This document shows positions 55,843 to 64,000 of a stretch of 64,000 bases of DNA, one piece after another (within the stretch, counting starts at the first letter, position 1; every line of letters starts with the position of its first letter). Source of the stretch: Lysobacter arenosi (GTDB lineage: Bacteria; Pseudomonadota; Gammaproteobacteria; Xanthomonadales; Xanthomonadaceae); assembly GCF_016613475.2 (NCBI RefSeq), contig NZ_CP071517.1, positions 1,860,001 to 1,924,000 on the forward strand, read 5' to 3'. Both the position numbers and the translations under genes were made by a program. The notes under the pieces are model-generated. The model was not told where the DNA came from. It worked only from the letters and a program-made list of their open reading frames with translations, and did not search any database.

Positions 55843-56474
55843 GACTTCTTCGCGGCGTCCGCGGGCTGCGCCTGCGGACCACCGGCCTTGGCGATGGCCG
55901 ACTCGATGTCGTGCGCGGTGACCGGGCCGAGGAACTTGTCGGCAACCTTGCCGTCGGGGCCGATCAGGTAGGTCATCGGCAGCCCGCGCGGGGTCTCGAA
56001 GGCCGCCGGCGGATCGAAGGTGTCGACGATCGCGATCGGGTACGACACCGGGTGCTTGGTCAGGAAGGCGCGCATGTCGGCCGGCTCGATCTCCTCGTAG
56101 GCCAGGCCCAGCACTTCGATGTGCTCACGCATCGCGTCGAGTGCGGACAGCTCCGGCATTTCCTTCAGGCACGGCTTGCACCAGGTCGCCCAGAAGTTGA
56201 CCACGACCCATTTGCCGCGATGGGCGGACAGGTCGTAGGCCTTGCCGTCGACCGTGGCGATCTTCAGCTCGGGCGTGTCGGAAGGCGCCGCCGGCTTGGC
56301 CGGCTCGGCCGGTGCCGCGGGAGCAGCAGGGGCTGCCTCCGGCTTCGCCGGTGCCTGCGCTTCCGGTGCGGGTGCGGGCTTCTGGCAACCGGCCAGGAGC
56401 AGCACGACCAGGGCCGTCGCCGCGCATGCCTTTGCACCGACGGAGACAGGATTGGAAAGCAGGCGGCTCGACAT
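55839..56474 (-). CDS. TlpA-like thioredoxin-fold lipoprotein
   Basis: This 211-residue protein has a lipoprotein signal (LLLAGC, Cys30) and an alanine- and proline-rich linker (residues 31-66). A redoxin domain follows with VVNFWATWCKPCLKEMPEL (Cys99-Cys102) and a cis-Pro region GLPMTYLIG. It is probably an envelope-anchored reductant for cytochrome c biogenesis or another thiol pathway. The start at 56474 has GGAAG-type spacing and begins the signal. It lies 4 bases after the YihY gene stop, so these form a yihY-tlpA-acyP transcript. Confidence 0.9.
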   Translation of the reverse strand: MSSRLLSNPVSVGAKACAATALVVLLLAGCQKPAPAPEAQAPAKPEAAPAAPAAPAEPAKPAAPSDTPELKIATVDGKAYDLSAHRGKWVVVNFWATWCKPCLKEMPELSALDAMREHIEVLGLAYEEIEPADMRAFLTKHPVSYPIAIVDTFDPPAAFETPRGLPMTYLIGPDGKVADKFLGPVTAHDIESAIAKAGGPQAQPADAAKKS

Positions 56475-56478
56475 CGGA

Positions 56479-57744
56479 CTAGACCTCTTCGGAATGAATG
56501 GTGGACGCGCGGCGCTTGAGCAGCTCGCGCAACGGGATGCGCAGCTCGTCGAGCACCGAAATGGCGGAACGACCCAGGGCGTCATCGCGGCAGGGCAGCA
56601 CCGCCTCGGCGATCGGGATGCGCAGGTTGCAGGCTTCGTAGAGTTCGGCCAGGGTCAGCTCGTCGAGGTCGCGGGTCAGCAGCCATTCGCCGTCTTCGGC
56701 GCGGCGCACCACGTTGATCTCGTCGAGCTGGGCGAGCATCTGCTGCACCAGCGCGTCGGTCAGCATCGGCTCGAGCTGCTCGATGTCGACGATGTGCAGG
56801 CCGTTGCCCTTCCTGCGCGCCTCGTTGAAGCGCCCGAGCAGGCGCAGCAGACCGTAGATTTCATGCCCCAGCGGCAAGCGCATGCTCGCAGGCTGGTAGC
56901 GGAACGCCGACATCGACGAGGCCAGCGACGCGCCAAGCAGGATCGCGACCCAGCTCAGGTAGATCCACAGCAGGAAGATCGGCACGAAGGCGAGCGTGCC
57001 GTAGATCTTCGAGTACGAGCCGAAGTTGCCCAGGTACAGGCCGATGCCCCACTTCACGAACTCGAAGCCGAACGTCGCCAGCATCGCGCCGGCAATGGCG
57101 TGGCGCCACTGGATCGTGCGGTGCGGCACCACGCGGTAGATCGCGGCGAAGGCCAGCAGCTCGATGGCGATCGGCGTCAGGCGCAGCATCAGCTTCTGCA
57201 GGATGTGGCCGGCCTCGGTTTCGAACATCGACATGGCGAAGAATCGCGCCGAGATCGCCAGGCTCGCCGCGGCCATCAGCGCGCCCAACGTCAGCACGGT
57301 CCAGTAGACGAGGAAGCGGCCTACCTTTGGCCGCCCGGTCTTCACCCGCCAGATCCGGTTGAACGTCGCTTCTACGCCGTTGAGGGTGATCAGCAGCGAC
57401 ACCACCAGGGCGATCACGCCGGCGGCGGTGAGTTGTCCGGCGTTGGCCGAGAACTGCTTGAGATAGGACTCGACCGAACGTGCCGCGCTGGGCACGAAGT
57501 TGGAGAAGATGTAGTCGCTGAGCCGGTCGCTCCATTCGCCGAAGACCGGGAACGCCGACAGCACCCCGAACACCACCATCGACAGCGGCACCAGCGCGAA
57601 CACGGTCGTGTACGACAGCGCGCCGGCGGCCTGGAACAGGTTGTCGTCGAGGAAGCGTTTGGCGAGGAAGCGGAAGAAGGTGCCCGCACGTGCACGGTCA
57701 CGCGCGCGCTCGCTCCAGCGGTTCAAGGTGTTCAGTGGCTCCAT
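56479..57744 (-). CDS. YihY family inner membrane protein
   Basis: This 421-residue protein has the UPF0761/YihY block at residues 25-290: FFRFLAKRFLDDNLFQAAGALSYTTVFALVPLSMVVFGVL, then further hydrophobic segments and WRHAIAGAMLATFGFEFVKWGIGLYL. A long C-terminal cytoplasmic extension after about residue 290 has a winged-helix-like character (LLRLLGRFNEARRKGNGLHIVDIEQLEPMLTDALVQQMLAQL). Function is unknown. It is the first gene of the minus-strand yihY-tlpA-acyP set and diverges from wrbA. Confidence 0.9.
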   Translation of the reverse strand: MEPLNTLNRWSERARDRARAGTFFRFLAKRFLDDNLFQAAGALSYTTVFALVPLSMVVFGVLSAFPVFGEWSDRLSDYIFSNFVPSAARSVESYLKQFSANAGQLTAAGVIALVVSLLITLNGVEATFNRIWRVKTGRPKVGRFLVYWTVLTLGALMAAASLAISARFFAMSMFETEAGHILQKLMLRLTPIAIELLAFAAIYRVVPHRTIQWRHAIAGAMLATFGFEFVKWGIGLYLGNFGSYSKIYGTLAFVPIFLLWIYLSWVAILLGASLASSMSAFRYQPASMRLPLGHEIYGLLRLLGRFNEARRKGNGLHIVDIEQLEPMLTDALVQQMLAQLDEINVVRRAEDGEWLLTRDLDELTLAELYEACNLRIPIAEAVLPCRDDALGRSAISVLDELRIPLRELLKRRASTIHSEEV

Positions 57745-57877
57745 CGGGCGGAGGGTAACCGATGCGCGGGGAGCGCGGGGTCACGGGCCAGGCCATCTGG
57801 CGGGCGCTGCCACCGTAGTGTGCGCACATCCACTATCCTTCCCGCCTTACGGGATGCCCGCCTGACGAAGCAATGCG

Positions 57878-58471
57878 ATGACCGAGATTCTGGTGCTCTA
57901 TTACAGCCGCGGCGGTTCGGTGGCGCGTCTGGCGCGGCATATCGCGCGCGGCATCGGCGAGGTCGAGGGCGTCGGCGCGCGCATCCGCACCGTGCCGCCG
58001 GTGGCGGCGGTGACGCAGACCGCGGCGCCGCCGGTGCCCGAGGACGGCGCGCCGTACGTCGAAGCGCGCGACCTGGTCGAGTGCGCGGGCATCGCGCTAG
58101 GCAGCCCCACCCGCTTCGGCAACATGGCCGCTCCCGTCAAGCATTGGTTCGACGGCCTCGGCGCGGAATGGGCCAGCGGAACGCTGGTCGGCAAGCCGGC
58201 GGCGGTGTTCACCTCCACCGCCACCATGCACGGCGGCCAGGAATCGACCCTGCTGACGATGATGGTGCCGCTGCTGCACCACGGCTGCATCCTGATGGGC
58301 ATCCCCTATACCGAGCCGGCACTGACCAGCACGCGCAGCGGCGGCACGCCGTACGGCGCCAGCCACGTCGCCGGCAGCGGCGACGACCCGCAGCCCAGCG
58401 ACGAGGAAGCGCAGCTCGCGCGTGCCCTCGGCCGGCGCCTGGCGACGCTGGTCGCGAAGGTGGCCGCATGA
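57878..58471 (+). CDS. wrbA: NAD(P)H:quinone oxidoreductase WrbA
   Basis: This 197-residue flavodoxin-fold protein performs two-electron quinone reduction. It has the FMN-binding ILVLYYSRGGSVARLARHIARG, the ALGSPTRFGNMAAPVKHWFDG motif and the PAAVFTSTATMHGGQESTLLTMMVPLLHHGCILMG region with the tetramer interface. Length is typical. Its stop overlaps the start of the following DUF2069 gene by four bases. Confidence 0.95.
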   Translation: MTEILVLYYSRGGSVARLARHIARGIGEVEGVGARIRTVPPVAAVTQTAAPPVPEDGAPYVEARDLVECAGIALGSPTRFGNMAAPVKHWFDGLGAEWASGTLVGKPAAVFTSTATMHGGQESTLLTMMVPLLHHGCILMGIPYTEPALTSTRSGGTPYGASHVAGSGDDPQPSDEEAQLARALGRRLATLVAKVAA

Positions 58472-58797
58472 GCGCGCGGCAGGTGCTGGTCGCCGCGCTG
58501 CTGGCGCTGGCGGCGTTGTTCGTGGCCTGGTTTGCGCCACAGCCCTCGGCGCGGGTCGCCGTGGCGGTGTTCGCGCTGCCGCCGGTACTGCTGGCGGCCG
58601 TGGCACTGCGGGGTAGCCGAAAGGCCGCATTCTGGGCCGGCGTGTTCGCGCTGGGCTGGTTCAGCCATGGCGTGATGGTGGCCTGGTCGCGTCCGGGCGA
58701 ACGCGGCTATGCCATCGCCGAGATCGTGCTGGCACTGGTGATCATCCTGGCCGGCAACCTGCCCGGGCTGCGGGCGCGGTTCGCGCGCAAGCGCTGA
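58468..58797 (+). CDS. DUF2069 family membrane protein
   Basis: This 109-residue protein has four hydrophobic segments at roughly residues 5-22, 28-48, 53-70 and 82-100, with the KAAFWAGVFALGWFSHGVMVAWS segment and an arginine-rich end. It has no catalytic motif; function is unknown. It overlaps wrbA (ATGA at 58468), the usual wrbA-DUF2069 arrangement, and should be made along with it. Confidence 0.8.
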   Translation: MSARQVLVAALLALAALFVAWFAPQPSARVAVAVFALPPVLLAAVALRGSRKAAFWAGVFALGWFSHGVMVAWSRPGERGYAIAEIVLALVIILAGNLPGLRARFARKR

Positions 58798-58800
58798 CCG

Positions 58801-58806
58801 TATAAT
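58801..58806 (+). promoter_or_regulatory. Possible -10 of the asparaginase promoter
   Basis: A perfect TATAAT immediately follows the DUF2069 gene stop codon, 33 bases before the asparaginase-type gene start. The -35 region is poor, so this is a partial promoter at best. Confidence 0.4.
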
Positions 58807-58838
58807 TGGGCCAACTCTCAAAAGCGCGCGTACCAACG

Positions 58839-59324
58839 ATGGATCAGCTCTGCATCGTCACCACCGGCGGCACGATCGACAAGATCTACTTCGACGACAA
58901 GTCGGACTACCAGATCGGCGAGCCGCAGATCGGCGGGATCCTGCGCGAGCTGGGCGTGGCCTTCCAGTTCAACGTGATCCCGATCCTGCGCAAGGATTCG
59001 CTGCACATCACCGCCGAGGATCGCCAGCTGATCCGCGCAACCATCGCCGCGCAACCGGCGCGCCACGTGCTGATCACCCACGGCACCGACACCATGGTGG
59101 AAACCGCCAAGGTGCTGTCGAGCCTGGGCGACAAGGTGATCGTGCTGACCGGCGCGCTGAGCCCGGCCCGGTTCCGCGGCTCCGACGCGGAGTTCAATGT
59201 AGGTTGCGCCGTCGGTGCGGTGCAGTCGCTGCCGCCGGGCGTCTACATCGCCATGAACGGCCGCATCTGGGATCCGACCAAGGTGCGTAAGAACGTCGCA
59301 GCCAATCGCTTCGAAGCGGACTGA
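58839..59324 (+). CDS. Single-domain asparaginase-type protein
   Basis: This 161-residue protein corresponds to the N-terminal domain of type I/II L-asparaginase (normally 320-350 residues). It has the first threonine motif TTGGTIDK, the second THGTDTM and an SLGDKVIVLTGAL segment with the lysine of the catalytic triad. There is no second domain downstream, and an intrinsic terminator follows at once, so it is a natural short protein rather than a truncated fragment. Whether it is active, or acts on asparagine, is unknown. Short asparaginase-domain proteins of this kind exist in this lineage. Confidence 0.82.
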   Translation: MDQLCIVTTGGTIDKIYFDDKSDYQIGEPQIGGILRELGVAFQFNVIPILRKDSLHITAEDRQLIRATIAAQPARHVLITHGTDTMVETAKVLSSLGDKVIVLTGALSPARFRGSDAEFNVGCAVGAVQSLPPGVYIAMNGRIWDPTKVRKNVAANRFEAD

Positions 59325-59352
59325 TCGCTGGTCGCAGGCACCGGAACCAAAA

Positions 59353-59377
59353 AAAGCCCCGGCAATGCCGGGGCTTT
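59353..59377. terminator. Bidirectional terminator after the asparaginase gene
   Basis: AAAGCCCCGGC (59353-59363) pairs with GCCGGGGCTTT (59367-59377). Upstream A-run and downstream TTTGTTTTTT give T-tracts on both strands, so it can stop the asparaginase message and the convergent S8 protease message, whose stop is 24 bases away. Confidence 0.9.
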
Positions 59378-59401
59378 GTTTTTTGCTGACGGCGGATCAG
59401 A

Positions 59402-61474
59402 TCAGAACGTGACGCTCCAGCTGTTGATGTAGCCGGTGTCGCCGCCGGCGTTGTCGTTGACGCGCAGCTTCCACGTGCCGTTGAGCGGTTCGCTGGAAAG
59501 ATTCAGCGTGACCGTCTTGTTGACGTTGTCGGCACTGCCGCCGGTGCGGTTGTGGATGTTGTAGAGCGAACCATCCGGCGCAACCAGGTCCACCTTCAGG
59601 TCGCCCTGGTAGGTGTGGACGATGGCGACCGTCACCGAAGCATTGCTCGGAGCGTTGCCGGTGCGGCCCGACACCGTGACCGGACTGTCGACGGTGGCGT
59701 TGTCGCTGATCGTGAAGTCGGCGGTGTTGCTGTAGGTCTGCGTGCCGCCGCCACCGGTGGTGTAGCTGCCGGTCAGCGACAGGCCCGAGTACGCCGCATA
59801 GCCACGCACCAGCACGTAGTACTTGCCGGTCTGGGCGGTGGCGATGTTGCAGGTCTCGGCGTTGCTGCTGCCTTCGGACTTGCAGTCGAACGAGGTCGTG
59901 GTCGGCGCGCTGCCGAACTTGACGTACAGGTCGGCATCACCCGTACCACCGGTGGTGACGAACTTCAGGCCGCTGGCGCCGGCCGGCACGTCGAGCGAGT
60001 ACAGCTTGTCGCTGCCGGCGGCACCGCTGACGCCGGTCACGGCGACGCCGTTGGTCAACGGCGTGGCGGTCGGCGGCGGCGTGGTGCCGTTGGTGGCATC
60101 CACCACGGCCTTGGCGTTGAGGATGCCAGGGCCGATCGGCTGCGACGGCGTCGACGGGAACGCGGTGACGTTGCCCTTGATCAGCGTCTCGACCTGCGCC
60201 GGCGTCTTCGGCGTGGTCGCCACCGACTGTATCAGCGCCACCACGCCGGCGACGTGCGGGGTCGCCATCGAGGTGCCGTTGTACGACGCGTAGGTTTCGC
60301 TGCCCGGCGTGGTCGCACCGGTGTTGAGCGTGGACAGGATGTTCGAACCCGGCGCGGCGATGTCGATCAGCGAACCGTAGTTGGAGAAGCTCGAACGTGC
60401 GCCGGTGCTGGTGATCGAAGCCACCGCGATGACGTTGTTGCAGTTCGCCGGCGAAGCATTGGAGACGTTGGTGTTGTCGTTGCCGGCGGCGATGACCAGC
60501 GTGGTGCCGCGACCGACCGCGCCATTGATCGCGGTCTGGGTGGTGGTGCCGCAGGCGCCGCTGCCGCCGAGGCTGAGGTTGATCACTTCGGCCGGATTGG
60601 CATTGGCCGGAACACCGCTGACGGTGCCGCCGGAAGCCCAGGTGATCGCGTCGGCGATGTCAGAGTCGTAACCGCCGCAGGTGCCGAGCACGCGCACCGG
60701 GACGATCTTGGCGCCGTAGGCGACGCCGGCAACGCCCTTGGCGTTGTTGGTCACCGCGGCAATGGTGCCGGCGACGTGCGTACCGTGCCAGCTGGAACCC
60801 TGCGCGGCATGGGAGCCACCGCACTGGTTGGCGCTGACCCAGTCGCCCGGATCGCTGGCATCGCTGTCGCGGCCGTTGCCATCGTTCGACACCGCGGTGT
60901 CGATGATGAAGTCGTAGCCCGGCAGGATGTTGGCGTTGAGATCGCTGTGGTTGGTGATGCCGGTGTCGAGCACCGCGACCACCGCACCGCTGCCGTTGGT
61001 GACGTCCCAGGCCTGGTTGGCCTTGACGCCGTAGGTGCCCGAATAGCCCCACTGCTCGCTGTAGCGCGTGTCATTGGGGGTCAGCAGCGGCTTGTTGAGC
61101 TTGTCGACTTCGACGTACTCGACGCTCGGATCGGCGGCGATCTGGCGCATCAGCGTCTCGGCCTCGACACGGTCGAGCTTGCGCGCGGCGCGCACCACGT
61201 CGGCACCGGTGGCGATGCGGCGGATGTGGGTCAGGCCCACGGCCTTGCCGGCATTGCCGAGCGCACTGCGCATGGTGGCGGCGTTGGTCTGGGCGGCACT
61301 GCCGTCCTTGTACTTGACGATGAAACGGTCGTTGCCGGTGTCGGCCTGCAGGCCGGAAAGGTTGACGCGGGCCTGCTGCGCAAGAGCGGGAGCGGCGAAG
61401 CCGGTGGAGATGGCCAGAACGGTAGCCACGGAGAGTGCGTGCATGCGGATGCGACGCGATTGACGATCGGACAT
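59402..61474 (-). CDS. Secreted S8 (subtilisin-like) protease with PPC and P domains
   Basis: This 690-residue extracellular protease opens with a signal peptide (residues 1-33) and an I9-type propeptide (about 40-130). The catalytic domain holds the triad Asp170 (VVAVLDTGI), His230 (SSWHGTHVAGT) and Ser402 (YNGTSMATPHVAG). A bacterial PPC domain follows (about 480-575, LTNGVAVTGVSGAAGSDKLYSLDVPAG), then a P/homoB domain (about 590-690, ending DTGYINSWSVTF). The domain plan resembles the extracellular proteases of Lysobacter and Xanthomonas. It is a single gene ending at a bidirectional terminator. Substrate unknown. Confidence 0.93.
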   Translation of the reverse strand: MSDRQSRRIRMHALSVATVLAISTGFAAPALAQQARVNLSGLQADTGNDRFIVKYKDGSAAQTNAATMRSALGNAGKAVGLTHIRRIATGADVVRAARKLDRVEAETLMRQIAADPSVEYVEVDKLNKPLLTPNDTRYSEQWGYSGTYGVKANQAWDVTNGSGAVVAVLDTGITNHSDLNANILPGYDFIIDTAVSNDGNGRDSDASDPGDWVSANQCGGSHAAQGSSWHGTHVAGTIAAVTNNAKGVAGVAYGAKIVPVRVLGTCGGYDSDIADAITWASGGTVSGVPANANPAEVINLSLGGSGACGTTTQTAINGAVGRGTTLVIAAGNDNTNVSNASPANCNNVIAVASITSTGARSSFSNYGSLIDIAAPGSNILSTLNTGATTPGSETYASYNGTSMATPHVAGVVALIQSVATTPKTPAQVETLIKGNVTAFPSTPSQPIGPGILNAKAVVDATNGTTPPPTATPLTNGVAVTGVSGAAGSDKLYSLDVPAGASGLKFVTTGGTGDADLYVKFGSAPTTTSFDCKSEGSSNAETCNIATAQTGKYYVLVRGYAAYSGLSLTGSYTTGGGGTQTYSNTADFTISDNATVDSPVTVSGRTGNAPSNASVTVAIVHTYQGDLKVDLVAPDGSLYNIHNRTGGSADNVNKTVTLNLSSEPLNGTWKLRVNDNAGGDTGYINSWSVTF

Positions 61475-61785
61475 CGGATGGAACCCCCAAAGTCATGAAC
61501 TTCGTAATGGTCGGGTCCGGCCTGCCGATGAGGGTCACGTCGCCGCGAGCAGCAGCTCGCTGAGGATCACCACGCCGGTGCCGGGCACGTTCGGCGGTGC
61601 ACCACGTCGAGGTGGCGACCGTTTGATGCCTGGAGAGCAGCCCCCTCCGCTCTCAAACCAGCTCAACGCAGCACTACCGCGCTCCCCTACCGCTGATCGA
61701 ATGAACAGGGTTGGCAAAGTGAGGGAAATGAGCAGCCCGTCGCGTTCAGGTTTGGGAGGGCCCGATTCAGCTGAGAAAGCCCACG

Positions 61786-61817
61786 TCCATGGATCCCCGC
61801 CTTCGCGGGGATGACGG
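61786..61817. repeat. Short palindromic repeat (third locus)
   Basis: ATCCCCGC (61793-61800) pairs with GCGGGGAT (61805-61812) around CTTC, flanked by GTCCATGG and GATGACGG. It is the closest copy in layout to 53581-53612 and, like it, lies upstream of the long repeat, here by 49 bases. Confidence 0.8.
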
Positions 61818-61866
61818 TTTGCGGGGCGGGATGCCTGGGGATTGCGTGGGGTGGCTCGGGCAGTGC

Positions 61867-62008
61867 CGAAGACCGGGTAATGAAATGCCGGAGCGTCGTC
61901 CGACGGGCCGGGGATTGCGCAGCAGTGGGCCATGGATGGCCCACGCCCCGCATCAGACAGGATGTCTGACTAAGGGGCGGAGCAATCCCCGGCACGGCGG
62001 GCGGCGCC
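61867..62008. repeat. 142-bp structured repeat, copy B
   Basis: This element is offset by 8245 bases from copy A and in the same orientation. The inner block from about 61912 to 61991 is identical to copy A. The closing stem keeps most pairs despite changes: two G-U wobbles and two mismatches in 24 positions. The same 9-bp and 7-bp inner hairpins are present. Confidence 0.85.
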
Positions 62009-62054
62009 AATCCGACGCCGACGCCCTGCTAAGGCCGTTACGCCAGAAAAGCGA

Positions 62055-62612
62055 TCAGAACATCCCGGTTTCGAGACGCGCCGCTTCCGACATCATGTTG
62101 CGGTTCCACGGCGGATCGAAGACCAGATCGACGTCGGCCTCGGCCACGGTCGGGATCATCTCCAGCTTGTCGCGCACGTCGGCCACCAGGATGTCGCCCA
62201 TGCCACAGGCCGGCGCGGTGAGGGTCATGCGCACCTCGACACGACGCTTGCCCGGCTGCTCCGGATGCGGCTGGATGCTGGCCTCGTAGACCAGCCCCAG
62301 GTCGACCACGTTGATCGGAATCTCCGGGTCGAAGCACGTGCGCAACTGGCGCCAGACCAGTTGCTCGACCGCCTCGTCATCGGCGCCCTCGGGCAACTCC
62401 AACGGCTCTGGCGGCTCCTTGCCGATGGCGTCGGCGTCCCGTCCCGCGACGCGGAACAGATTGCCTTCGACGAACACGGTGTAGCTGCCGCCAAGGCCCT
62501 GGGTGATATAGCCAATGCTGCCCGCGGGCAACGTCAACTGTTCTCCCTCGGGGACCATGACAACGGCGCAATCGCGCTCGAAACGGACGGGTTCGCTGCT
62601 GCGGGAATACAT
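62055..62612 (-). CDS. sufT: Putative Fe-S cluster assembly protein SufT
   Basis: This 185-residue protein of the MIP18/DUF59 family is linked to iron-sulfur maturation. The N-terminal part (MYSRSSEPVRFERDCAVVMVPEGEQLTLPAGSIGYITQGLGGSYTVFV) is typical of SufT. The DUF59 domain follows with CFDPEIPINVVDLGLVYEA and the conserved cysteine in LTAPACGMGDILVADV. No other suf genes are in the window. Confidence 0.92.
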   Translation of the reverse strand: MYSRSSEPVRFERDCAVVMVPEGEQLTLPAGSIGYITQGLGGSYTVFVEGNLFRVAGRDADAIGKEPPEPLELPEGADDEAVEQLVWRQLRTCFDPEIPINVVDLGLVYEASIQPHPEQPGKRRVEVRMTLTAPACGMGDILVADVRDKLEMIPTVAEADVDLVFDPPWNRNMMSEAARLETGMF

Positions 62613-62739
62613 GCCGGAAAGATTGGGGTGCCGTGGCGTGGCACAAGGCCGGCAATTCTACCGGTGTGCGACCCCCAGCATGCGCACCGCCCGTGGCGGC
62701 CCGGCTATGCTGTTGCATTGACCGTCCCCCGAGTAGTCG

Positions 62740-63159
62740 ATGACCCCACCCGCCCCGCCTGCCCGCCGCGCCTCGTGGTTTTCGTGGTTGCTACTGCTGC
62801 TGGGCGCCTGCGGGTTTGCCGCGGTGTGGGTGCTGCTGAGCCTGTACACCGGCCGCCAGAACGGCTGGATGGCGGTGCTGGGCGCGCTGGATATCGCCCT
62901 GATGCTGCGCCTGGGCGGCTGGCGCCCCGGATTTGGACGGCTGCTGGCGGGCGTGCTCGGCACCTCCGCGATAGTGATTGCCGCCAACTGGTTCATCACC
63001 GCCACCCAGCTCGGCGCCATGCTCGGCCTGCCGCCGTGGGAATCGGCGGTACGCCTGGGCATCCACCACGCCTGGATCCTGGTGCAACTGGCCAACGGTG
63101 TTGCCGACCTGGTCTGGATCACGGTCGGCCTGATCGCCGCGGCCCTGCTCTCGCGCTGA
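62740..63159 (+). CDS. Hypothetical membrane protein
   Basis: This 139-residue protein is not one I recognise. It has a short basic N terminus (MTPPAPPARRASWF) and four hydrophobic segments at about residues 14-36, 42-58, 67-85 and 110-137. It is free-standing between sufT and a convergent regulator gene, its stop only 6 bases from the latter's stop. Codon use is like that of its neighbours. Function cannot be inferred. Confidence 0.65.
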   Translation: MTPPAPPARRASWFSWLLLLLGACGFAAVWVLLSLYTGRQNGWMAVLGALDIALMLRLGGWRPGFGRLLAGVLGTSAIVIAANWFITATQLGAMLGLPPWESAVRLGIHHAWILVQLANGVADLVWITVGLIAAALLSR

Positions 63160-63165
63160 GATTTC

Positions 63166-64000
63166 CTAGACGGACTCGTCCAGGCAGGTCTCGAACAGCG
63201 CCACTGCCTCGTTGATCTCGGCCACCGACAAGGCACCGAAGCCCAGCAACAGACCGGCACGGTCGGGCGGGTCCAAGTAGTAGGGACGGATCGGATACAG
63301 CCCCAGCCCGAGGCTGCGGGCGCGCGCGATGAAGGCATCGCCCTGCTCGGCGTTGCGCCCCTTGAGCCACACCACCAGGTGCATGCCGGCGCGCGAGTCG
63401 TTGATCTGCAGCCGACCGTTGCTGCAGCGCTTGAGCCCGTTGAGCAGGGCCGCGCGCCGCTCCTTCAGGGTTTTCCAGGTGCGGCGCAGGTGCCGCTCGA
63501 AACCGCCATCGCCGATGAAGCGCGCCAGCGCCGCCTGCTCGATGCCGCACGAACCGAAATCGTCCTGCCACTTGGCGTTGACGAAGTCGCCACGCAGGCC
63601 CGGCGGCACCACCGCATAGCCCAGGCGCAAGGACGGGAACATCACCTTCGAGAACGTGCCGACGTAGATCACCCGTGCGCTGTCGTCCAGCGAGCGCAGC
63701 GCTGCCAACGGCCGCGCGTCGTAGCGGAATTCGCCGTCGTAATCGTCTTCCAGGATCCAGCTGCCGTTGCGCCGCGCGTAGTCGATCAACGCCAGGCGGC
63801 GCTGCAGCGACAGCACCGCGCCGCTGGGGAACTGGTGCGACGGCGTCACGCAGACCAGCTTCGGCGCCGGCAGCGGCAGGTCGTCGCAGATCAGTCCCTG
63901 CGCGTCGACGCCGACGGTGCGCACGTTGGCGCCGTGGATTTGCAGCGCCTCGCGCATCGCCGAGTAATGCGGCTCTTCGAGCACGACCTCGTCGCCCGGA
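63166..64000 (-). CDS. MocR-type GntR/aminotransferase regulator (5' end outside window)
   Basis: Only the C-terminal 278 residues are in the window. They form a fold-type I aminotransferase domain with VLEEPHYSAMREAL, VCVTPSHQFPSGAVLSLQRRLALIDYA, ILEDDYDGEFRYDARPLAALRSLD, and the PLP lysine in VGTFSKVMFPSLRLGYAVVPPG. These are hallmarks of MocR/PdxR regulators, which have an N-terminal GntR winged helix that would lie past the window end. It may regulate a PLP- or amine-related operon, but the target is unknown. Confidence 0.88.
   Translation of the reverse strand, partial: PGDEVVLEEPHYSAMREALQIHGANVRTVGVDAQGLICDDLPLPAPKLVCVTPSHQFPSGAVLSLQRRLALIDYARRNGSWILEDDYDGEFRYDARPLAALRSLDDSARVIYVGTFSKVMFPSLRLGYAVVPPGLRGDFVNAKWQDDFGSCGIEQAALARFIGDGGFERHLRRTWKTLKERRAALLNGLKRCSNGRLQINDSRAGMHLVVWLKGRNAEQGDAFIARARSLGLGLYPIRPYYLDPPDRAGLLLGFGALSVAEINEAVALFETCLDESV

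Larger units (their letters stand above)
61475..62054. other. 580-base intergenic region with two repeat elements
   Basis: Between the S8 protease and sufT lies a stretch with no gene I can support. The protease promoter must lie in its left part. It contains the short palindrome at 61786-61817 and copy B of the structured repeat at 61867-62008. Short open frames in 61535-62010 reflect high GC and the repeats. Confidence 0.7.

Noticed and set aside
58839..59324. Truncation or frameshift of a full-length asparaginase
   Set aside because: A terminator follows directly and no second-domain sequence is present in any frame downstream, so the short form appears natural.
53553..62054. CRISPR array or integrated phage around the repeats
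   Set aside because: The repeats are two distant copies without regular spacers. No cas, integrase or phage genes are near.

Overview
The window is GC-rich, gene-dense chromosome from a gammaproteobacterium, most likely Xanthomonadaceae and near Lysobacter or Luteimonas. I infer this from the gene order, the codon bias, a Xanthomonas-type O-GlcNAc-transferase-like protein, the wrbA-DUF2069 pair and a peptide-amidase-like lipoprotein. No database was searched, so the genus is a guess.

Layout. Bases 1-7900 hold housekeeping genes: an aminotransferase cut by the window edge, a cyclophilin, typA, a DUF2127 membrane protein, a lipoprotein amidase, a class II DAHP synthase and dsbB. From 41.7 kb down to 8.0 kb, all on the minus strand, runs an almost uninterrupted transcription and translation supercluster. 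In order it has tRNA-Tyr, tRNA-Gly, tRNA-Thr, tufB, tRNA-Trp, secE, nusG, rplKAJL, rpoBC, rpsLG, fusA, tufA, then the S10, spc and alpha operons ending at rplQ. Next come ychF, pth, rplY, prs, tRNA-Gln, ispE, lolB and a TPR protein on the minus strand, divergent from hemA and prfA. The last 12 kb holds an acetyltransferase, the OGT-like glycosyltransferase, moaB, an XRE regulator coupled to ppk2, acylphosphatase, a TlpA-like lipoprotein, a YihY membrane protein, wrbA, a half-length asparaginase, a secreted S8 protease, sufT, a small membrane protein and the 3' part of a MocR-type regulator.

How it works together. The supercluster encodes both large RNA polymerase subunits plus alpha, the elongation factors, SecE/SecY/NusG and about 30 ribosomal proteins. 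The S10 and str operons share a promoter architecture (18-bp spacer, common sequence around the -10) and a nearly identical 31-32 nt leader hairpin at the same distance from the start site. This looks like a common control module. Several intercistronic gaps inside the ribosomal operons carry strong hairpins.

Unusual points. rpoC is broken by one extra base, and ychF carries an extra base and a missing base that cancel out over about 87 codons. The rpoC insertion and the ychF insertion fall in the same local sequence, so sequence or assembly error is likely but should be tested. tufA and tufB appear identical throughout the coding region and diverge right at its edges. A 142-bp element that can fold into a long closed stem with two inner hairpins occurs twice (53.6 and 61.9 kb), each time beside a short palindromic repeat that also occurs at 5.7 kb. 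I saw no CRISPR array, transposase, prophage gene or defence system.
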